Source: an uncultured Bacteroidota bacterium
Lineage (GTDB): Bacteria > Bacteroidota > Bacteroidia > Chitinophagales > Chitinophagaceae
Assembly: GCA_903851455.1 (NCBI GenBank)
Contig: CAINOM010000324.1
Span: 1 to 14,228 of the forward strand
Direction: 5' to 3'
Length of the DNA stretch: 14,228 nucleotides
Below, in pieces: positions 1-5,700 of this stretch (position 1 is the first letter of the stretch; the number at the start of each line of letters is the position of its first letter). A program made the position numbers and the translations under genes. The notes beneath the pieces are model-generated. The model ran no database searches and was not told where the DNA came from. It saw nothing but the letters and a program-made list of their open reading frames with translations.

Positions 1-50
1 CCAGTGCATAGTAATTTAGTCACATCGTTGGTGTCGTACAGTTCCTGACA

Positions 51-602
51 ATGATAGAGTCAATGCCTAAGTCTATAATAGTAGGTATCGCAAACGTTGA
101 TCGCCGGCGGGACTTCACATTTCCCACGTCTATCGACAGCGATAAGAAAGCATATCCCACTACAGGCAGTTCTGCGAAATTTATTTCATTTCTGGGAAAC
201 GAACTGCAGCCCTATATAGAACGTAAATACCGCACGGGCGCTAAGACGATCATCGGGCAGTCGCTCGGAGGCCTCGTGGCAACCGAGATATTAATCGAAC
301 GCCCCGAATTATTTGATAATTACATGATCGTCAGTCCCAGTCTATGGTGGGACGCAGAATCCCTGCTCGGAAAAGCGCAGAAGAAACTTAAGCCAGCGGC
401 AAACAGAATGGCCAATATCTATCTTTCTGTTGGGACAGAAGGGAAGCAGATGGAGGAAGATGTGAAAAAATTAAAAGCGCTTGTAGAGCAATTTCCCGAT
501 GGTTTCAAAATGTTTTATGCTCCCATGCCGGAGGAAGACCACCTCACTATTTTACACAATAGTATTTACAAAGGGCTCATTATGCTGAATGCCAGGCACT
601 AG
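51..602 (+). CDS. Putative serine esterase (alpha/beta hydrolase, IroE/Fes-like), 5' part missing or frame-disrupted
   Basis: This is the C-terminal part of an alpha/beta hydrolase of the putative-esterase (PF00756, esterase D/IroE/Fes-like) family, which cleaves ester bonds; the substrate is unknown. The nucleophile elbow GQSLGG places the catalytic Ser near residue 71. The family block SPSLWW lies at about 95-100, a likely acid at Glu130 (GTEG), and the catalytic His at about 164 in EEDHLT. The motif VGIANVDRRRDFT near the start is typical of the family and normally sits 80-100 residues inside the protein, so the ATG at 51 is unlikely to be the true start. No ribosome binding site precedes it. 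The frame stays open upstream to base 15 with family-like residues (FSHIVGVVQFL), then meets TAG TAA at 9-14. Either the gene continues beyond the window in another frame (frameshift or sequencing error) or it is a decayed remnant. The family call is sure; the gene's integrity is not. Confidence 0.75.
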   Translation: MIESMPKSIIVGIANVDRRRDFTFPTSIDSDKKAYPTTGSSAKFISFLGNELQPYIERKYRTGAKTIIGQSLGGLVATEILIERPELFDNYMIVSPSLWWDAESLLGKAQKKLKPAANRMANIYLSVGTEGKQMEEDVKKLKALVEQFPDGFKMFYAPMPEEDHLTILHNSIYKGLIMLNARH

Positions 603-692
603 TTCGCTGTCTCCACGAGTTCGGTTGTAAGTAATAAATATCGCTTTTCCGCCACTGGCATCGTTTTTTTTATCGTTCTGAAAAATGCATGT

Positions 693-1217
693 ATGCAGAA
701 CTTAGGAATTGATAAATTGAAACTGTGGCAGGTAGCATTGATCGCCGTTGGTGCATCGGCGCTCGGCAGTCTCTCGGCTCTTATGCCTTCCCGGCAGCAA
801 AAGAAATTATACACGGAAAAGCTGGAGCAGGCGCCATGGGCCCCGCCATCCTGGCTATATGCGCCGGCGTGGACCATCAATAATTTTTTCCTCCTTAAAG
901 CCATTCGATCTATACTGGAGAAGGAGATTCCGGAAAAAAGAAAACTGCTGTTATTACAGGCTGGGATTTGGGCGATCTTTTTCTCCTTCAACTATGTTTA
1001 TTTCAAAAAGAAAAGCCCTTTGCTCGCCCTTGTATGGACAATGTCAGATAGTGTTCTGGCAATTGCAAGTATGTTGATCACAGCTCGTTCAGATAAAAAA
1101 CTTGCGCTGAATTATCTGCCCCTGGTCGTCTGGACAGCTTTTGCAAGCACGCTTTCCGACTACCAGGCATTAAAAAATCCAGACCCCGTTTTCGATACAA
1201 AGGCATTGCTGAAATGA
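693..1217 (+). CDS. TspO/MBR family membrane protein (tryptophan-rich sensory protein)
   Basis: This is a 174-residue integral membrane protein resembling TspO/MBR (peripheral benzodiazepine receptor family), which binds porphyrins and other hydrophobic ligands in the membrane. Five hydrophobic segments are visible at about 11-30, 52-72, 85-104, 108-130 and 138-156, matching the family fold. The signature region between helices 1 and 2 is present (APWAPPSWLYAPAWT, about 47-61), as are the LPLVVWTAFASTLS block (about 142-155) and a family-like end (ALKNPDP). The third-helix motif is divergent: the usual LNxxWSxxFF is replaced by about GIWAIFFSFNYVYF, so ligand binding may differ. The ATG at 693 is used because the ATG at 685 is out of frame; no clear Shine-Dalgarno sequence is seen, which is common in Bacteroidota. 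The gene follows the esterase by 90 bp and converges on the SGNH hydrolase gene with 16 bp between stop codons. It seems to be a stand-alone gene. Confidence 0.82.
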   Translation: MQNLGIDKLKLWQVALIAVGASALGSLSALMPSRQQKKLYTEKLEQAPWAPPSWLYAPAWTINNFFLLKAIRSILEKEIPEKRKLLLLQAGIWAIFFSFNYVYFKKKSPLLALVWTMSDSVLAIASMLITARSDKKLALNYLPLVVWTAFASTLSDYQALKNPDPVFDTKALLK

Positions 1218-1223
1218 TCTGTC

Positions 1224-1240
1224 GAATTAGCGGCTAATTC
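1224..1240. terminator. Perfect inverted repeat between convergent genes, possible bidirectional terminator
   Basis: GAATTAG (1224-1230) and CTAATTC (1234-1240) are perfect inverted copies around CGG. The repeat lies 6 bp after the TspO stop and overlaps the stop codon of the opposing SGNH hydrolase gene. It could fold on transcripts from either side. There is no strong U-tract on either strand and the stem is AT-rich, so terminator function is only a suggestion based on position. Confidence 0.35.
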
Positions 1241-2523
1241 TTCAGGAACGATTTTCTGTAAATAACTTGCCCGGCATCTGAAACCGAGATAAGATAAATG
1301 CCCGCCTCCAACTTGGAGATATCTATTCCCTGGTCCATTGTAGGGATACTTCTGTAGCTGATGACCGTTTGCCCAACGGTATTGAGGATGCGCACATCGC
1401 ATGAATGCGAAGGAAAATGAGCAGAATGAATATTCAGCATTCTGTGCGCCGGATTTGGCGATACAGCAATATCGCCCATCGTATTTTGCTGTTGGGCAAT
1501 ACCAGCCGGTAACAGGTTAATTACGAACTGTATCGAATCGCTTTTACCGCATTTTATTGCCGTTAGTGTCACTGTATAAATACCGTTGCTGCTGTAGGTA
1601 TGTACAGGGGCGCTGAGTGTAGACGTACTGCCGTCACCAAAACTCCAGCTATAATCGGTTGCATTGCTCGAGGTATTTGTAACCGCTATCGTTGAGCCCG
1701 TTACCGTATAAGTAGCCTGCGCTGTTGCATCATATTGGCCTACATGCCATTTGCGGAGACTGTCATATGCTATAAGCTTCGCTGCCAGCCTTATATGCGC
1801 GGCATCTGAATCAGTCAGCGAGAAATTGTAGGTGATCAGTGATGGGTCGTGCTTAAAGATCGCCGTATAAAAAGTACATGCGGCGGCATAAGTGCCTGCC
1901 TCCGTCGGATGGCTTTGATCTGGCTGGTACAACTGGATAGTAGGGTAGTGGTTCATAATATAATGTCTTACCGCACCCACCGGGGATACCAGCGCACTGT
2001 TGCTGTCCGCCATCATCATGTATCGCAGGTAGAGTAGGCTGTCCATTCCGTCATACGTACACACCGGCGGCCACGACGCGCAGTTCGATGTATCGCCAAA
2101 CTCCCTTCCCCAGGTCATATAAAACATCGTTCTGCCGCAGCTGTTATCATGATGAATAACACTGTCCAGTAGTTTAGCATACGGAAAAACCTCGGTGTCC
2201 ACCTGTTCTATGGGAAATGATGGCAATTCGCTTTGCTCCTGCAGCACCACATAGTCCCAGTCTCCAACAGCTATTTTACTCAGCGACGTTGCATCTTGCA
2301 GATGTTGTTCCAGCAAATATCCGCCAATAGCATTTGCATCGTATACAAGGGTATCTCCCGCCGAAGCAGCTGCATTTGCGGTTATCAGCGGTAGATTGTT
2401 CACATACGTGTAGCTATTGCCAAGGAACAAAACCTTGTACTTGTGATTATTGACAACCTGGGCTGTACAAGAAATGCTCAGGGAGATAATTAGAATATTA
2501 ACGTAAAGTAAAAATCTGGTCAT
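1234..2523 (-). CDS. Secreted SGNH/GDSL-type hydrolase with PKD domain and T9SS type A sorting domain
   Basis: This 429-residue secreted protein (numbered from the ATG at 2523) has an N-terminal signal peptide of about 22 residues ending near CTAQ. An SGNH hydrolase domain follows at about 30-260: block I is LFLGNSYT with nucleophile Ser37, and block V is DQSHP with Asp202 and His205. VVLQEQSELPS (about 92-102) stands where block III usually lies. A PKD domain spans about 268-338 (YSWSFGDGS). A T9SS type A sorting domain occupies about 349-429 (SPNPAHRMLNI, LEAGIYLISV, ending in KSFLKN). It is likely an esterase or deacetylase acting on carbohydrate or another ester outside the cell; the substrate cannot be read from sequence. 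An upstream in-frame TTG at 2556 would add 11 residues, but it falls inside a perfect -7 promoter box (2554-2561) and precedes the signal peptide, so the ATG at 2523 is preferred. The gene lies downstream of the giant repeat gene's terminator and probably has its own promoter. Confidence 0.88.
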   Translation of the reverse strand: MTRFLLYVNILIISLSISCTAQVVNNHKYKVLFLGNSYTYVNNLPLITANAAASAGDTLVYDANAIGGYLLEQHLQDATSLSKIAVGDWDYVVLQEQSELPSFPIEQVDTEVFPYAKLLDSVIHHDNSCGRTMFYMTWGREFGDTSNCASWPPVCTYDGMDSLLYLRYMMMADSNSALVSPVGAVRHYIMNHYPTIQLYQPDQSHPTEAGTYAAACTFYTAIFKHDPSLITYNFSLTDSDAAHIRLAAKLIAYDSLRKWHVGQYDATAQATYTVTGSTIAVTNTSSNATDYSWSFGDGSTSTLSAPVHTYSSNGIYTVTLTAIKCGKSDSIQFVINLLPAGIAQQQNTMGDIAVSPNPAHRMLNIHSAHFPSHSCDVRILNTVGQTVISYRSIPTMDQGIDISKLEAGIYLISVSDAGQVIYRKSFLKN

Positions 2524-2553
2524 TTTGATTTGCCGATTGAATAAATGAGTCTG

Positions 2554-2561
2554 CAAAGGTA
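2554..2561 (-). promoter_or_regulatory. Bacteroidota -7 promoter element (TACCTTTG) for the SGNH hydrolase gene
   Basis: On the minus strand TACCTTTG matches the Bacteroidota -7 consensus TAnnTTTG at every fixed position. It sits about 30 bases upstream of the ATG at 2523, leaving a leader of about 20-25 bases. No clear TTTG -33 box is seen 19-21 bases further upstream, so the promoter may be weak or activator-dependent. The element also covers a TTG that could be mistaken for the start codon. Confidence 0.45.
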
Positions 2562-2631
2562 AGATAAGACATTGAAAGCCATCTGTTTGGTTGGGTATAT
2601 ATCCTGAAGTTTCCCTCGATTATAGTAGCCT

Positions 2632-2667
2632 CAAACAAAAAGGGCGGCTGCAGATGCAGCACGCCCT
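2632..2667 (-). terminator. Intrinsic (Rho-independent) terminator of the giant repeat-protein gene
   Basis: Read on the minus strand, a GC-rich stem pairs GGGCG-(T)-GCTGC with GCAGC-CGCCC around an ATCT loop, with a single bulge. The stem is followed directly by TTTTTGTTT. It begins about 35 bases after the stop codon of the 1968-residue gene. Stem, loop and U-tract all fit an intrinsic terminator. It separates the lipoprotein/giant-protein unit from the SGNH hydrolase gene. Confidence 0.85.
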
Positions 2668-2669
2668 CC

Positions 2670-2697
2670 TTTGTTACACACACACACTGGTAACAAA
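2670..2697. repeat. Inverted repeat enclosing a (CA)n dinucleotide tract
   Basis: TTTGTTAC (2670-2677) and GTAACAAA (2690-2697) are perfect 8-base inverted copies. Between them lies most of a 12-base alternating AC run (2676-2687). The structure sits 5 bases beyond the stop of the giant gene (2703) and immediately before its intrinsic terminator, so the mRNA end would carry two hairpins in series. It may protect the 3' end or be slippage-prone; its function is unknown. Confidence 0.6.
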
Positions 2698-2702
2698 TAA
2701 GT

Positions 2703-5700
2703 CTATTTTAAGATCGCAAAACGGAACTCCATACGATGCTCGCCTGCGTGCAGTGTAAGTAGGTACAGTCCGTTTGCCAGTGTGTTATCCAGCAATATCT
2801 CGTTATTCAATGATCCGTTTTGAGCAGACAGTTTTTCTGAATAAACAACTCTGCCGGTCACTTCTCTTACCTCGGCAAATACATATTCTCTGCCCACCGG
2901 CCCGAAAGAACCTTTAATGTAGAAGGCACCATTATTGGGGTTAGGGAAAATCGATATGTTATTATTCCCGGCGATGGCTTCAGTTACCCCCAAATTGCAA
3001 GTGTCATGCACTACGACGGTCGTGTAGCAGCCGGTTGGCAGGGTATAAGTGATAGTTGCGCTGCCTTCTGCAACTCCCGACACAAGACCTGTGGTAACGC
3101 CCACGGTAGCTGTAGCCGTGTTGCTGCTGCTCCAGGTACCACCAGCATCTGCATCGCTCAATTGGGTAGTAATGCCCACGCAAACATGTGGTGTACCCGA
3201 GATGTCCGCTGGCAGTGGATTCACCGTTTCCATCAAAGTTGTAAAACATCCCGTAGGCAAGGTGCAACTGATAACTGCTGTACCTGAGGAGATACCAGAA
3301 ACGATACCCGTTAGCGCGCCAATGTTTGTGATGGCTGTATCGCTGCTGCTCCAGCTCCCACTTGCCGGCGTTACTGCCAGAACAATGGTCGACCCCACAC
3401 AGACATTATCATCGCCAAATATGGCCCCCGGTAGTGGGTTTACCGTAACAATAACATCCAGGGTGCAACCGGTCAGTAGTGCATAGGTTATCCTTGCTGT
3501 GCCAGCTATCAGGCCAGATACGATACCAGTGCTGCCCACCGTTGCTGTTGCCGTCGTTCCTGAACTCCATATACCGCCTGTAGTTAGGTCACTCAGTATT
3601 GTTGTGGAACCCGCACATACCAAAGCAGGCCCGCTTATCGCGGCAGGGCTCGGGTTCACTGTCTCTACCAGGGTTGTAGCACATCCTGTTGGCAAGGAAC
3701 AACTAATAACTACTGTTCCTGCAGAAACTCCGGATACGATACCGGTGGCAGAACCTATTGTCGCAATGCCGGGGTCGCCCGAGCTCCATTCACCTACGGC
3801 AGGCACTGCCGACAAAACGGTCGTGGTGCCAACACACAGGCTTGAGTCGCCGATAATACCACCCGGGAGAGGATTAACTGTAACAATCGCAGTGGTTGCG
3901 CATCCTGTGGGAAGCGCATATGTAATGTTTGCTGTTCCCGCAGAAATACCCGAAACATCACCTGCGCTGCCTGCAGTTGCAGTTCCTGTTGAACCGGAAC
4001 TCCATGTTCCACCTGCTGTAATATCGCTCAGCGTTGTTACAGATGCTGCGCAAACAACTAATGCGCCGGTGATCGCCGCCGGTGACGCATTTACGGTTTC
4101 CGTGAGCGTACTGAAACAGCCTGCCGGCAATGTATACGTAATTACCGAAGTCCCGGCAGCAATCCCGGAAACAATACCGGACGAAGACCCGATTGTTGCG
4201 ACCCCGATTGATCCTGATGTCCAGTTACCACCTGTCGGTATGTCTGATAAACTGATTGTTGTACCCGTGCAAACACTCGTTGCGCCCGAGACTGCCGCCG
4301 GTTGTGGGTTCACAGTCATGACGATCGAGGTTGCACATCCGGTTGCAAGCGTATAGCTTACCGTCGCTGTGCCGGCCAGCACTCCCGTTATATCCCCGGC
4401 ACTGCCTGCAACTGCCGTTCCACCAGATCCGGAAGTCCATGTTCCTCCTGCGTCTGCATCTGTCAGCGATGTCACTGCTCCTTCACAAACGCTCGCAGTT
4501 CCCGATATGGCAGCGGGAAGTGGATTGACGGTTTCGGTCAAAGTACTGAAACATCCGTCAGGTAATGTACAGCTGATAAGCGTCGTCCCTGCCGATATCC
4601 CCGAAATGATACCGGTAACCGAGCCTATCGTAGCAATGGCAGTATTACTGCTGCTCCATATCCCGCTCGACGGTGAATCAGATAATATTGTTGTTGTTGA
4701 TGGGCAGAGACTCGCAGCCCCCAGGATTGCGCCGGGCTGCACATTCACCGTTACAACTATGGCTGTTGCGCACCCGGTGGGAAGTGTATAAGCAATACTG
4801 GATGTGCCTGCGAGAACACCGGACACATTGCCGGTGCTGCTAACTGTTGCTATACCTGGTGAAACTGAACTCCATGTGCCGCCGCTGGTGACGTCACTCA
4901 ATGCAGTGGTAGCGCCCGCACAAACGGATGCTGTTCCGAGCGCTGCTGTAGGCACTGAATTTACGGTTACAATAGTCGTAGCCGCAATGCTGCCGCAGCC
5001 ATTGGTTATCGTATAACTGATGGCTGCAGTTCCTGCGCTTACACCGGTAACGATACCGGTTGCAGAGCCTGCCGTGGCCGTTCCCGTAGATACAGAACTC
5101 CATGAACCTCCTCCTGTAATATCACTAAGAATGGTCACTCCGCCGCTCTCACAAACCGTTGCCGGGCCAGTGATAGGTGCAGGTGTTGTTGGTAATGGGT
5201 TAACCGTTATAACTACGGCAGCAGCGGTACTGCCGCAGCTATTCGCCTCAGTATAACTTATGGTCGTTGTGCCCGCCGCTACTCCGCTCACAATCCCGGT
5301 GCTGCCTACAGTTGCTGTCACGGTCGATACTGAGCTCCAGGCTCCTCCTGCGGTTGCATCACTTAGGGAAGTTGTTGCACCTCCCGCACATACAACTGCT
5401 GTGCCTGATATCGCGGCCGGGACAGCAGGTAAAGAATTTACGGTTATGGTGAGCATCGCCGTTGCGCTGCCACAGCCGGTAAATACCGAATAGGTAATGG
5501 TCGCAGTGCCTGCAGTCACACCCGATACCATACCTGACGCAGATCCGATCGTTGCGACCCCTGTATTGCTGCTGCTCCAGGTTCCTCCGATTACGTCATC
5601 GGTTAAAGATGATGTTCCGCTGAGACACACCGTTGCAGGTCCGGTAATGGGATCAGCGACTGCTGTACTGGTAATAGTAATGATCTTACTGGCGGTATCT

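Noticed and set aside
664..671. Run of eight T before the TspO-like gene as a terminator for the esterase
   Set aside because: No GC-rich hairpin precedes the run on the plus strand.
599..991. Minus-strand open frame of 130 codons overlapping the TspO-like gene
   Set aside because: It has no recognisable domain and is antisense to a gene with clear family motifs and membrane helices.
2498..2683. Minus-strand open frame of 61 codons between the giant gene and the SGNH hydrolase
   Set aside because: It runs through the intrinsic terminator and the promoter -7 box and overlaps the SGNH signal peptide in another frame, so it is not a credible gene.
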